A stretch of DNA of 64,000 bases from Pedobacter sp. Bi126 (GCF_918698245.1 NZ_CAKKMS010000004.1:186001-250000); one strand, 5' to 3'; counted from the stretch's first letter, positions 43,953 to 52,243 are shown. The notes: generated from the sequence alone by a model not told the origin. Translations and numbers: made by a program.

Positions 43953-44090
43953 GCGCGAGGCGATAAACGTATAGCGGAAAACGCCATGCGCCAAATGCCA
44001 AACAAAAAAGTATTGCGATAAGCGGATGGCGAATAAATGCCAAGCGCCATGCGCTAAGCACTAAACATTTACAAAAAGATATAAAGTAAA
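43953..44090. repeat. word-repeat spacer (GCGATAA / GCGCCATGCGC)
   Basis: Reads GCGCGAGGCGATAAACGTAT, AACGCCATGCGCCAAATGCC, GCGATAAGCGGATGGCGAAT, CCAAGCGCCATGCGCTAAGC. The GCGAT and GCGCC words repeat about five times in both orientations. Directly after the atpH stop. Confidence 0.55.
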
Positions 44091-44093
44091 ATT

Positions 44094-45668
44094 ATGGTAG
44101 AGGTAAGACCAGACGAAGTATCGGCAATTATCAGACAGCAATTGGCGGGCTTCAAATCAGAAACCGAACTGGAAGAAGTTGGTACCGTGTTGCAAGTGGG
44201 CGACGGTATTGCCCGTGTTTACGGTTTAACTAAAGTTCAATCGGGAGAATTAGTTGAATTTGCAAACGGCCTACAAGGGATCGTATTAAACCTTGAAGAA
44301 GATAACGTTGGTGTGGTACTTTTAGGTGCTTCAGATGAGATCAAAGAAGGTGATACGATTAAACGTACCAAAAAAATTGCCTCTATTAAAGTTGGTGAAG
44401 GTATGCTTGGCCGCGTAGTGAACACTTTAGGTGAGCCTTTAGATGGTAAAGGTCCAATCTTAGGTGAAACTTACGAAATGCCTTTAGAGCGTAAAGCACC
44501 AGGTGTAATTTATCGTCAGCCGGTAAATGAGCCTTTACAAACCGGTATTAAAGCAATTGATGCGATGATTCCAATCGGTCGTGGTCAACGCGAGTTGGTT
44601 ATTGGCGACCGTCAGATTGGTAAAACTGCCGTTTGTATCGATACTATTATCAACCAAAAAGAATTTTATGAAGCAGGCCAGCCTGTGTTCTGTATTTATG
44701 TTGCTATCGGTCAGAAAAACTCTACTGTAGCTAACATTGTACGTACATTGGAAGAAAACGGCGCTTTACCATATACAGTTGTTGTTGCTGCTTCGGCTGC
44801 AGATCCTGCTCCAATGCAGTTCTATGCGCCGTTTGCAGGTGCTGCAATTGGTGAGTTTTTCCGCGATACTGGCAGACCAGCTTTAATCGTTTATGATGAT
44901 TTATCTAAACAAGCTGTAGCTTACCGTGAGGTATCTTTATTACTTCGTCGTCCACCGGGCCGTGAAGCTTATCCAGGTGACGTTTTCTACTTACACAGTC
45001 GTTTGTTAGAAAGAGCTGCGAAAATCAATTCTAACGATGATATCGCAAAAGCGATGAATGATTTACCTGAATCGATCAAACATATCGTTAAAGGTGGTGG
45101 TTCATTAACAGCTTTACCGATTATCGAAACTCAGGCAGGTGACGTATCAGCATATATCCCAACCAACGTAATTTCGATTACTGATGGTCAGATTTTCTTA
45201 GAGTCGAACTTGTTCAACTCAGGTATCCGTCCGGCAATTAACGTAGGTATTTCGGTATCACGTGTAGGTGGTAATGCGCAGATCAAATCGATGAAAAAAG
45301 TAGCAGGTACTTTAAAATTGGATCAGGCTCAATACCGCGAACTAGAGGCTTTCTCTAAATTCGGTTCTGATTTAGATGCTGCAACGAAATCGGTTTTAGA
45401 TAAAGGTGCACGTAACGTACAAATGTTAAAACAAGCTCAGTTTACCCCTTTTACAGTTGAAAAACAGGTAGCTATTGTTTATGCAGGTACTAAAAACTTA
45501 ATGCGTAGTGTACCAGTTGATAAAGTAAAAGAATTCGAAACTGAATATTTAACGCAATTGGAACTACGTCATCCAGAAACTTTAGCGGCATTAAAAGCTG
45601 GTAAATTTGATGATACCATTACAGGTGTTTTAGATACAGTAGCAAAAGAGATTTCAAGTAAATACTAA
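44094..45668 (+). CDS. atpA: ATP synthase F1 subunit alpha
   Basis: Subunit alpha of 524 residues, with Walker A GDRQIGKT (171-178), the signature PGREAYPGDVFYLHSRLLER, GGGSLTALPIIETQ and the C-terminal helical region. Alpha binds nucleotide without catalysis and forms the alpha3beta3 head. Its catalytic partner beta (atpD) is not in this window; in Bacteroidota atpD and atpC usually lie elsewhere. Confidence 0.97.
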   Translation: MVEVRPDEVSAIIRQQLAGFKSETELEEVGTVLQVGDGIARVYGLTKVQSGELVEFANGLQGIVLNLEEDNVGVVLLGASDEIKEGDTIKRTKKIASIKVGEGMLGRVVNTLGEPLDGKGPILGETYEMPLERKAPGVIYRQPVNEPLQTGIKAIDAMIPIGRGQRELVIGDRQIGKTAVCIDTIINQKEFYEAGQPVFCIYVAIGQKNSTVANIVRTLEENGALPYTVVVAASAADPAPMQFYAPFAGAAIGEFFRDTGRPALIVYDDLSKQAVAYREVSLLLRRPPGREAYPGDVFYLHSRLLERAAKINSNDDIAKAMNDLPESIKHIVKGGGSLTALPIIETQAGDVSAYIPTNVISITDGQIFLESNLFNSGIRPAINVGISVSRVGGNAQIKSMKKVAGTLKLDQAQYRELEAFSKFGSDLDAATKSVLDKGARNVQMLKQAQFTPFTVEKQVAIVYAGTKNLMRSVPVDKVKEFETEYLTQLELRHPETLAALKAGKFDDTITGVLDTVAKEISSKY

Positions 45669-45752
45669 TTAGATACAAGTAGCGGGTATCAAGTATCAAG
45701 ATTGGGTTTGTTCACCTATCTTGATACTTGATACTTAATACTCGATACTTAA
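45669..45752. repeat. word-repeat palindrome (GATACTT type), 17-bp perfect stem
   Basis: GTATCAAGTATCAAGAT (45686-45702) and ATCTTGATACTTGATAC (45718-45734) are exact complements separated by 15 nt; TTAATACTCGATACTT repeats the word again. It lies between atpA and atpG, right after the atpA stop. Confidence 0.75.
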
Positions 45753-45755
45753 AAA

Positions 45756-46640
45756 ATGGCTAATTTAAAAGAAGTAAGAAACCGGATTGCATCGGTACAA
45801 TCAACGCAGCAAATTACCAAGGCTATGAAAATGGTTTCGGCAGCTAAGTTGAAACGTGCTACCAATGCAATTATCGCTTTACGTCCTTATGCGACTAAAC
45901 TGAAAGAGATTTTAGGTAATCTATCAGCAAGTTTAGAAGGGTCTTCATCGCCTTTTATACAAGAGCGTGAACCTAATAAGGTTTTAATTGTAACAGTATC
46001 ATCAAACCGTGGTTTGGCTGGTGCTTTTAACATGAACGTGATTAAAGCGGCCAACAATTTAATTGCTGAGAAATATAGCGAACAGTTGAAAAACGGTAAT
46101 GTAAGCATTATTTCTATCGGTAAGAAAACCCAGGATTTTTACGAAAAACGTAATTATAACGTAATTGGTAATAATAACGAAGTATACGCTGCTTTAACTT
46201 TCGAAAACGTAACCAAAATTACCGATGCGATTATGGCCGGTTTTATTAAAGGTGAGTTCGATAAAGTGGAGGTTGTTTACAATCGTTTTAAAAATGCAGC
46301 GGTTCAGTTTATTACAACTGAGCAATTGTTGCCTTTACCAAAAGCGGAAGAAACAAAGGTTGAAAGTAAAACGACCAATGTTGATTACATTCTAGAGCCT
46401 TCGCAAGAAGAGATTGTAGGACAGTTGATTCCTAAATCAGTTAAAATTCAGTTATACAAAGCCGTTTTAGATTCTCACGCTTCTGAGCACGGTGCACGTA
46501 TGACATCAATGGATAAAGCAACTGAAAATGCTGGAGAATTATTGAAAGCCTTAAAACTTTCATACAACCAGGCTCGCCAGGCAGCAATTACAACTGAGTT
46601 AACTGAGATTGTGAGTGGTGCAGCAGCATTGAACGGATAA
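45756..46640 (+). CDS. atpG: ATP synthase F1 subunit gamma
   Basis: Subunit gamma of 294 residues. N-terminal helix MANLKEVRNRIASVQSTQQI, TKAMKMVSAAKLKRA, the Rossmann core with SSNRGLAGAFNMNV and VIGNNN, and the C-terminal helix (EHGARMTSMDKATENAGELL, SYNQARQAAITTELTEIVSG). It is the rotor shaft. Last gene of the operon, closed by a terminator 48 bp later. Confidence 0.97.
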   Translation: MANLKEVRNRIASVQSTQQITKAMKMVSAAKLKRATNAIIALRPYATKLKEILGNLSASLEGSSSPFIQEREPNKVLIVTVSSNRGLAGAFNMNVIKAANNLIAEKYSEQLKNGNVSIISIGKKTQDFYEKRNYNVIGNNNEVYAALTFENVTKITDAIMAGFIKGEFDKVEVVYNRFKNAAVQFITTEQLLPLPKAEETKVESKTTNVDYILEPSQEEIVGQLIPKSVKIQLYKAVLDSHASEHGARMTSMDKATENAGELLKALKLSYNQARQAAITTELTEIVSGAAALNG

Positions 46641-46687
46641 CATGTAGTTTGGGGTTGGGCGTTTTTAGTCCCGAGTCCGAAAAATAT

Positions 46688-46720
46688 AAAGCCCATTTCT
46701 TAACTGAAATGGGCTTTTTT
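46688..46720 (+). terminator. intrinsic terminator of the ATP synthase operon
   Basis: AAAGCCCATTTC-TTAACT-GAAATGGGCTTT, 12-bp perfect stem followed by TTT. Confidence 0.9.
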
Positions 46721-46738
46721 AATATTAATATAGTATGT

Positions 46739-46830
46739 AATCCAAAATTATTATATTTTTTATGGATTTCAATCCAAAATTATTATACTTTTTATGGATT
46801 GTAATCCAAAATTATTATACTTTTGTGTAG
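46739..46830. repeat. three tandem 32-bp repeats in the promoter of the DUF4143-type ATPase gene
   Basis: Units start at 46739, 46771 and 46803, exactly 32 bp apart. Each begins AATCCAAAATTATTATA; units 1 and 2 end TTTTTATGGATT, so each is bounded by AATCC/GGATT inverted ends. Unit 3 diverges after ACTTTTG, where a -7 promoter element appears. Confidence 0.85.
46818..46825 (+). promoter_or_regulatory. -7 promoter element inside repeat unit 3
   Basis: TACTTTTG, exact TAnnTTTG, 17 bp before the ATG at 46843. In units 1 and 2 the same spot reads TATTTTTT and TACTTTTT, lacking the final G. Confidence 0.6.
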
Positions 46831-46842
46831 TAATTTTTTGTT

Positions 46843-47970
46843 ATGATTATTAGGAAACAGTTGGATTATGCTTTGGCAAGGCTCTTTAAAGGGAAAGCTT
46901 TCATCGTTTTTGGCCCAAGGCAAACAGGTAAAACTACTTTTGTAGAACAGCTGTTAGCCAAAGTGGATAAAAGGACATTGTACCTGAATGGAGATGATGC
47001 TGATGTGAGGGAAACTTTAGCTAAACCGAATGCTATACAGATTGGCCAAATGCTTGGTAATTATGAAGTTCTATTTATTGATGAAGCTCAACGGATAAGT
47101 GATGTTGGATTATTGATTAAAATCATTGTAGATCGATTTAAAAATGTTCAAGTAATTGCTACAGGTTCGTCGGCTTTTGAACTATCGGGTAAGATTAACG
47201 AACCCTTAACTGGCCGGAAATATGAAATGATGCTTTTGCCTTTTTCGTATGCCGAACTGGTAAATGATACCGATTTCATTTCCGAAGAAAGATCGCTGGA
47301 GCAACGTTTAATTTATGGTTCTTATCCTGAAATTATTAACGATCCACAGCATGCCGAAGAGCATTTAAAATTACTTTCCGATAGCTACCTGTATAAGGAT
47401 TTATTTGCACTCGAGGAGGTGAAGAAGCCACTGTTGTTTGAGAAAATTGTAAAGGCTTTGGCTTTACAGATTGGAAGCGAAGTGAATTTTTCTGAACTAG
47501 CACAATTGGTAAAAGCCGACCAGAAAACAGTTGATAAATATATCAGTCTGCTCGAAAAATCTTTTGTAGTTTTTACGCTGCCAGCATTTTCGGGTAACGT
47601 GCGCAACGAAATAAAAAAGAATAAAAAGATTTATTTCTACGATACCGGGATTGTAAACGCCATTACAAGGAATTTTAATCCCATTGCCAACAGAAACGAT
47701 GTAGGTGCATTGTTTGAAAATTATATGATTGCCGAGCGGATGAAGTTTTTGCATCAGCATCAAATGGAAGCTGAATGCTTTTTCTGGCGTACAACTCAAC
47801 AACAGGAAATCGATTATATCGAAAAAACGGATACGAGGCTTCTCGCTGTAGAATTTAAATGGAATGAAAGAGGTAAAAATAAAATCCCTGTAACTTTTAC
47901 CCAGGCTTATCCTGAAGCGGAAACACTGGCTTTATCAAAAGGCGAAAGAGGAAGTTTTTTGAATGGTTAA
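46843..47970 (+). CDS. AAA_14/DUF4143-type ATPase
   Basis: Protein of 375 residues. AAA_14 domain with Walker A GPRQTGKT (24-31), Walker B VLFIDEAQ and sensor ATGSSAFELSGK, then a winged-helix-like middle (NFSELAQLVKADQKTVDKYI) and the DUF4143 C-terminal PD-(D/E)xK-like fold (FWRTTQQQEIDYIEK, LLAVEFKW). The family is widespread and mobile; its role is unclear, and links to restriction or stress have been proposed only loosely. The C-terminal end (LALSKGERGSFLNG) deviates from the usual INxENYxxFL. Preceded by a triple repeat. Confidence 0.88.
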   Translation: MIIRKQLDYALARLFKGKAFIVFGPRQTGKTTFVEQLLAKVDKRTLYLNGDDADVRETLAKPNAIQIGQMLGNYEVLFIDEAQRISDVGLLIKIIVDRFKNVQVIATGSSAFELSGKINEPLTGRKYEMMLLPFSYAELVNDTDFISEERSLEQRLIYGSYPEIINDPQHAEEHLKLLSDSYLYKDLFALEEVKKPLLFEKIVKALALQIGSEVNFSELAQLVKADQKTVDKYISLLEKSFVVFTLPAFSGNVRNEIKKNKKIYFYDTGIVNAITRNFNPIANRNDVGALFENYMIAERMKFLHQHQMEAECFFWRTTQQQEIDYIEKTDTRLLAVEFKWNERGKNKIPVTFTQAYPEAETLALSKGERGSFLNG

Positions 47971-47988
47971 TCGTTTGTTGATAAAACT

Positions 47989-48022
47989 AAGATACCCATT
48001 CTTAAATTGGAATGGGCATCTT
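47989..48022. terminator. bidirectional terminator between convergent genes
   Basis: AAGATACCCATTC-N8-GAATGGGCATCTT, 13-bp stem with one A-C mismatch. Confidence 0.65.
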
Positions 48023-48028
48023 ACTTAT

Positions 48029-48736
48029 TTATAAGATTGAGTCATATTTACTCATAACTAATCTCAAATATCCATTTTCTAATTTTTTGCTCACGTTCTT
48101 TTCGTTGTAAACCGTTGCATTAAATTTAGCTTCTAAAATAGATGTGCCAGACTTTAATTTCTTTAAACTTGTGATTTCAAATTTTGAATTATTTTGAGCA
48201 TCAGCGCTTAATTGTGGTGGTGTTCTAAATGAATCTGAACCATATGTTTTAAATCCATCAGAGATGCTTATCGCAACCCCATTTTGTATATTATCTCTAC
48301 CATAATCCAGCGCATAATTTCTCTGCCCCACTGTAAATAAATCCATAATATCTTTTGGCCTTAAAATTAGTGACTGCAACATCGATGCTTTGTTATAAGT
48401 TTTAATAAATATTACGTCCACTTTTTGCTCATCATTATACATTCCATATTTCCTTGAGTATAAAACAGAATCTTTAATACCAGATATATAATAACCGTTG
48501 TCGACAATTGAATCTACTTTTGAATACGGTTGTCTATTACTGGCACTGTAGAAACTGGAATATTTAGATAGTTTATAAGTGATCCCATCGATACTGTAAG
48601 ATATACTGTCATGAGCATATTCTAAAGGGTCTTCTTTTTCGATAACTACCGGAGGTTTAATAATCGGGTCATCTTTCTTGCAGGCCGCAAAGAAAAATAG
48701 GGCAATAGCTATCCCTAGTAGGCTTTTAGATTTCAT
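48029..48736 (-). CDS. lipoprotein of unknown function
   Basis: Lipoprotein of 235 residues: MKSKSLLGIAIALFFFAAC, Cys19, then KKDDPIIKPP, an Asp/Pro linker common in Bacteroidota lipoproteins. The rest is beta-rich (SISYSIDGITYKLSKYS, SGIKDSVLYSRKYGMY, KTYNKASMLQSLILRPKDIM, GYLRLVMSKYDS). No family recognised. Confidence 0.65.
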   Translation of the reverse strand: MKSKSLLGIAIALFFFAACKKDDPIIKPPVVIEKEDPLEYAHDSISYSIDGITYKLSKYSSFYSASNRQPYSKVDSIVDNGYYISGIKDSVLYSRKYGMYNDEQKVDVIFIKTYNKASMLQSLILRPKDIMDLFTVGQRNYALDYGRDNIQNGVAISISDGFKTYGSDSFRTPPQLSADAQNNSKFEITSLKKLKSGTSILEAKFNATVYNEKNVSKKLENGYLRLVMSKYDSIL

Positions 48737-48935
48737 AATAAATTGATTTTATTTGTGTGTGCCCAAAAATAGTTATTTTTATAACTAAAATCTTAATTGG
48801 TAGAAATTATTCTGATTATTGCGGTTGCTCCGTAGTCTATCTCTTACTTAGGTGTATTGTATTGAAGTATTTCTATGCAAATTATATAAGAACTGTTTTA
48901 CAAGCGTTCAGGCCTGGTTAATGATAGTCTTTTAA

Positions 48936-48943
48936 TATCTTTG
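48936..48943 (+). promoter_or_regulatory. -7 promoter element of the e(P4)-type phosphatase gene
   Basis: TATCTTTG, exact TAnnTTTG, 16 bp before the ATG at 48960. Confidence 0.55.
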
Positions 48944-48959
48944 CGGTATAATATCAACA

Positions 48960-49724
48960 ATGAAAAAATACATCTTCATCATCTTGTCTGCTTTTCCGTT
49001 TTTTACAAAGGCCCAAAATCCTGCCCGTGATTATACCAATGCAGTGCTTTGGCAGCAAACTTCAGGCGAGTACAGGGCGTTATGCTTTCAGGCTTATAAC
49101 TTTGCCCGTTTATCATTAAAAGAAGCATTATGGGCCGATACCAGCAAAAAGCCAAATTGTGTGGTTGTTGATATAGACGAGACGGTTTTGGACAACTCGG
49201 CTTTTCAGGGACATGAAATTAAGAAAGGACTGAGTTACGTACCTGCAGACTGGACCGAATGGACAAACCTGGCTAAAGCTGACACTGTTCCGGGGGCTTT
49301 GGCTTTTTTAAAGTTTGCTGCATTAAAGCATATCGAAATATTTTATGTGAGCAACCGCGATGAAAAGGATTATACCGCAACATTGAAAAATCTTAAAAGC
49401 TTTGGCTTTCCGTATGCAGATGATGCGCATTTAGTAGTTTCGAAAGGAACATCAAATAAAGAACCGCGCCGCCAAAAAATTACTGAAACGCATAACATTC
49501 TCTTGTTGTGTGGCGATAATTTAAGCGATTTTAGCAATATTTTTTATCGTGAAAATAAAAATACCTTTGAACAGGTAAACACAAATCAGCACCTATTTGG
49601 TACAAAGTATATCGTGTTGCCAAACCCAATGTACGGAGATTGGGAAAAGCCTTTGTATCAGGGAGAAAAACTTAGTGATAAAGATAAAGCGAAACAAAGA
49701 TTAGAACGATTAAAAAGTTACTAA
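48960..49724 (+). CDS. e(P4)-type 5'-nucleotidase, HAD superfamily
   Basis: Exported acid phosphatase of 254 residues: signal MKKYIFIILSAFPFFTKAQ, HAD motif I D71-I-D73-ET-V in VVVDIDETVLDNS, motif II in FYVSNRDEKDYTATLKNLK, and motif IV in LLLCGDNLSDF. Class C acid phosphatases of this type dephosphorylate nucleotides such as NMN outside the cytoplasm. Unlike Haemophilus e(P4) there is no lipobox Cys, so it is probably soluble in the periplasm. Confidence 0.87.
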   Translation: MKKYIFIILSAFPFFTKAQNPARDYTNAVLWQQTSGEYRALCFQAYNFARLSLKEALWADTSKKPNCVVVDIDETVLDNSAFQGHEIKKGLSYVPADWTEWTNLAKADTVPGALAFLKFAALKHIEIFYVSNRDEKDYTATLKNLKSFGFPYADDAHLVVSKGTSNKEPRRQKITETHNILLLCGDNLSDFSNIFYRENKNTFEQVNTNQHLFGTKYIVLPNPMYGDWEKPLYQGEKLSDKDKAKQRLERLKSY

Positions 49725-49751
49725 GTTTTATAATTATTCAGCAATAAGTAT

Positions 49752-49759
49752 TACTTTTG
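49752..49759 (+). promoter_or_regulatory. -7 promoter element of the small membrane protein gene
   Basis: TACTTTTG, exact TAnnTTTG, 22 bp before the ATG at 49782. Confidence 0.55.
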
Positions 49760-49781
49760 CAGCATCATAAAAATAAACATT

Positions 49782-50000
49782 ATGGAGAACAACGAATTAA
49801 AGCACAATACAGAAAGTATGAAAACGGCTAACCAGCCAGGAATTTATAAATTAATGATTTTTGGTGTACTGGTTTGCATGGTGGGTACTTACGCACGTTT
49901 CGCTTATGATTCGTGGCAAGTATCTTTAGCATCCTGGATTGTTTTATTCATCGGTGCAATTATTGCCATTAAAGGTGTATTCAAAATATTAGACGCATAA
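49782..50000 (+). CDS. small two-helix membrane protein, unknown
   Basis: Protein of 72 residues with two helices (YKLMIFGVLVCMVGTYARF and ASWIVLFIGAIIAIKGVF) and a hydrophilic start. No family recognised. A consensus promoter element upstream and an intrinsic terminator downstream frame it as a single-gene transcript. The ATG at 49818 (MKTANQ) is a possible internal start. Confidence 0.65.
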   Translation: MENNELKHNTESMKTANQPGIYKLMIFGVLVCMVGTYARFAYDSWQVSLASWIVLFIGAIIAIKGVFKILDA

Positions 50001-50021
50001 GCCAATTGCGATCAAGATATA

Positions 50022-50056
50022 AAAGCCGGTCATGTTTATTCATGATCGGCTTTTTT
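50022..50056 (+). terminator. intrinsic terminator
   Basis: AAAGCCGGTCATG-N6-CATGATCGGCTTT with one G-T pair and a following TTT run. Confidence 0.85.
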
Positions 50057-50519
50057 GTTTATAGGCACAAATCCATCAGATTTTAAATCTTGCAGCCTCA
50101 TTGAGGCCATTAAAATAATACCCTGATGAAGAATCAGGGACTATCGCGACTGTCGGGTTTAGGATAGAAAGGTCTGCCTAAGTAATTTAAACCTGACAGG
50201 AGCGGGCACCGAACGCAGAGCGGTAAAGCGGATGGCAGGGCTTTCGGAACCGATGTACACAGTAACCTGCTTTTCAAAAAAGACACACATTAAAGACGCT
50301 AGGCAAACCTCGCAAGCTTTCAAAACCTGCGAGGTTTATAATAACCAAAAAAAAACCTCCAAACCCCCTTCTCACTACTCCAAGCTCAACATTGGGTTAC
50401 CTAAATACGATTACTGTATTAAGGGAAACACAGCGTTAAAAGCTAACCAAAACGCTGCACTTCTTATGGCCATTTGAAGCAAATATTTAAAATGATTATT
50501 TATTTAAAAACACACAATC
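50057..50519. repeat. gene-free stretch with several hairpin repeats
   Basis: No gene supported. It contains GCCTCA-T-TGAGGC (50095-50107), CCCTGAT-GAAGA-ATCAGGG (50121-50139) and AAACCTCGCA-N13-TGCGAGGTTT (50305-50337, 10-bp perfect stem), plus GACAGGAGCGGGCACCGAAC and GCGGTAAAGCGGATGGCAGG. The AAACCTCGCA/TGCGAGGTTT hairpin is of a type met between many Bacteroidota genes. Confidence 0.55.
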
Positions 50520-51407
50520 ATGAAAAGGAATATTATTGCTATAGCCATAATTTTGGCCCTATTTGGCTGTAACGCCGAAAAAAAAGATTACGCCCGTACT
50601 GACAAAGAAAGTATGGCAGATACTACTGCTACAGTAGAGTTGCCCGCCGAAAAAATTATTAAAACTGCTGATATGCGGTTTCGTGTGAAAGATGTTCAAA
50701 ACACCAAAGAACAGCTCAGTAAAGCCATTAAAGCCGAAGGGGGTACGGTGGCTGAGTTTTCTATTGAAAGTTCCATCCAGGAAACCGATAAGGTTAAGCA
50801 ATCTACTGATTCGTTAAAAGAAATTACTTCCTATCGTACACAAGGTTATTTGGTGGCAAAAGTTCCGTCTGAGAAACTGGATGAATTTACCAATACCATT
50901 GCAAAAATGGCGGTTTTTGTGGATAACCAATCGATGAAGATGGACGATCAGAGTATCGCCTATTTATCCAATAAGCTGAAAGCACAGAATCGGGTCGATG
51001 CGATTGAAAAAATCAATAAAGTAGCCTCGAAGAAAAGTGCCAATGTAGAATCTTCTCTTTACATCAAAGACGATTATGTTGACAAGAGAATTGAGAATAT
51101 GCAAATCGATAGCCGTGTAAAATTCAGTACCATTACTCTTAATTTTTATCAGGATAATACCGTTAAAACGATGATTGTTGCCAATGACAATCTGTACGAT
51201 TACCGCCCGGCATTTATCAACAGACTTTGGTTGGGTATTGTAAATGGTTGGACCATTTTTAAAGAAATCATCATCGCAATTTCCAATTTATGGATGTTGA
51301 TATTGGTCGGTATCGCAATCTTCTTCACTATCAAATATTTTGTCCGCAAGAATAAACTGGCAATGGCTGAAGCGACTAAAAATATGATTGATCAGGCTAG
51401 GCAGTAA
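50520..51407 (+). CDS. DUF4349 lipoprotein
   Basis: Lipoprotein of 295 residues: MKRNIIAIAIILALFGC, Cys17, an E/K linker, then the DUF4349 region: IIKTADMRFRVKDVQNTKEQ, AEGGTVAEFSIE, GYLVAKVPSEKLDEF, a coiled-coil helix (LSNKLKAQNRVDAIEKINKV) and STITLNFYQ, then a membrane helix near the C-terminus (AISNLWMLILVGIAIFFTIKYF). Function unknown; this topology fixes a periplasmic domain between lipid anchor and inner membrane helix. Confidence 0.85.
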   Translation: MKRNIIAIAIILALFGCNAEKKDYARTDKESMADTTATVELPAEKIIKTADMRFRVKDVQNTKEQLSKAIKAEGGTVAEFSIESSIQETDKVKQSTDSLKEITSYRTQGYLVAKVPSEKLDEFTNTIAKMAVFVDNQSMKMDDQSIAYLSNKLKAQNRVDAIEKINKVASKKSANVESSLYIKDDYVDKRIENMQIDSRVKFSTITLNFYQDNTVKTMIVANDNLYDYRPAFINRLWLGIVNGWTIFKEIIIAISNLWMLILVGIAIFFTIKYFVRKNKLAMAEATKNMIDQARQ

Positions 51408-51455
51408 GAATCTATTCCTTCAACTACGCTACCAATGACAGATTAAATAATCGAC

Positions 51456-51574
51456 CGTCATTCCCGCGCAGGCGGGAATCTTAAAGTTTATAGCATTAGG
51501 ATTATTCATAAGTTTTCTTTTTTTCAGAGGCATTCATGAGCACTCCGTGGTTCCCAATCAAGTTGGGAATGACG
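51456..51574. repeat. CGTCATTC...GAATGACG intergenic element, copy 2
   Basis: Outer parts match the reverse complement of the element at 16425-16495 (CGTCATTCCCGCGCAGGCGG, AATCTTAAAG, TTCCCAATCAAGTTGGGAAT, GACG). Copy 2 carries about 50 extra bases in the middle, from ATTCATAAGTTTTC to CACTCCGTGG. Confidence 0.65.
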
Positions 51575-51610
51575 ATACCTCGTGACCTATCATCGTCATT
51601 CGCTCTCCTT

Positions 51611-51631
51611 CGGTTGGTGATTCACCAACCG
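51611..51631 (-). terminator. hairpin just after ruvC
   Basis: CGGTTGGTGA-T-TCACCAACCG, 5 bp after the ruvC stop codon on the minus strand. It has no T run, so it is a weak terminator call. Confidence 0.4.
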
Positions 51632-51635
51632 ATAT

Positions 51636-52223
51636 TTATTTCTTTGCTTTAACCACTAAACCTTTAACCTTGGTTTTGTTATCACTTACAAAAGATTCCC
51701 AACCTGAATAGGTTTTGGATTTTCCACCAGAGGTAATTTTTTGAAAAGAATGGCAAACGGCTACTGCTAACCCATCGGTAGCATCTAAAAACTCTGGCGT
51801 TTCTTTAAAATTTAACAAGCGTTGCAACATGGCTGCCACTTGCTCTTTAGTAGCATTTCCGCTGCCGGTAATGGATTGTTTGATCTTACGTGGAGAATAT
51901 TCGGTTACCGAGATATTTCTGGAGAGTGCAGCTGCAATGGCAATGCCCTGCGCGCGGCCGAGTTTTAATAATACCTGAATGTTTTTACCATAAAATGGTG
52001 CTTCGATGGCGAGGACATCTGGCTTATACTGATCGATCAAAACCACTGTTTTTTCGAATATCCGCTGAAGCTTAAGAAAAGGATCATCCAAATGGGTCAT
52101 CTTTACCACCCCTAAACTGATCAGTTCTGTTTTATTTCCCTTCTCTAAAATTACGCCATAACCCATCACCGCTGTGCCTGGATCAATGCCCATAATAACC
52201 CGTTCCTTTTTTTCGTTCAACAT
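51636..52223 (-). CDS. ruvC: RuvC Holliday junction resolvase
   Basis: RuvC of 195 residues. The acidic active site is D14 in VIMGIDPG, the Glu in VLAIEAPFYGKN and the Asp pair in FLDATDGLAVA; RAQGIAIAA and YSPRKIKQSITGSGNATKEQV are the family motifs. It cuts Holliday junctions with RuvAB. The frame opens at 52241 (MLNIAV); the ATG at 52223 (MLNEKKERVIMG) is chosen because it places about ten residues before GIDPG, as usual. The divergent membrane-protein gene starts within about 20 bp. Confidence 0.93.
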   Translation of the reverse strand: MLNEKKERVIMGIDPGTAVMGYGVILEKGNKTELISLGVVKMTHLDDPFLKLQRIFEKTVVLIDQYKPDVLAIEAPFYGKNIQVLLKLGRAQGIAIAAALSRNISVTEYSPRKIKQSITGSGNATKEQVAAMLQRLLNFKETPEFLDATDGLAVAVCHSFQKITSGGKSKTYSGWESFVSDNKTKVKGLVVKAKK

Positions 52224-52243
52224 TACAGCAATATTAAGCATAT

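Noticed and set aside
46739..46830. Possible CRISPR array (regular 32-bp repeats)
   Set aside because: Repeats are contiguous with 2-bp joints, no unique spacers, no cas genes in the window.
50232..50477. Open frame of 81 codons
   Set aside because: Covers repeat hairpins (AAACCTCGCA...TGCGAGGTTT), has low-complexity, odd composition and no promoter element.
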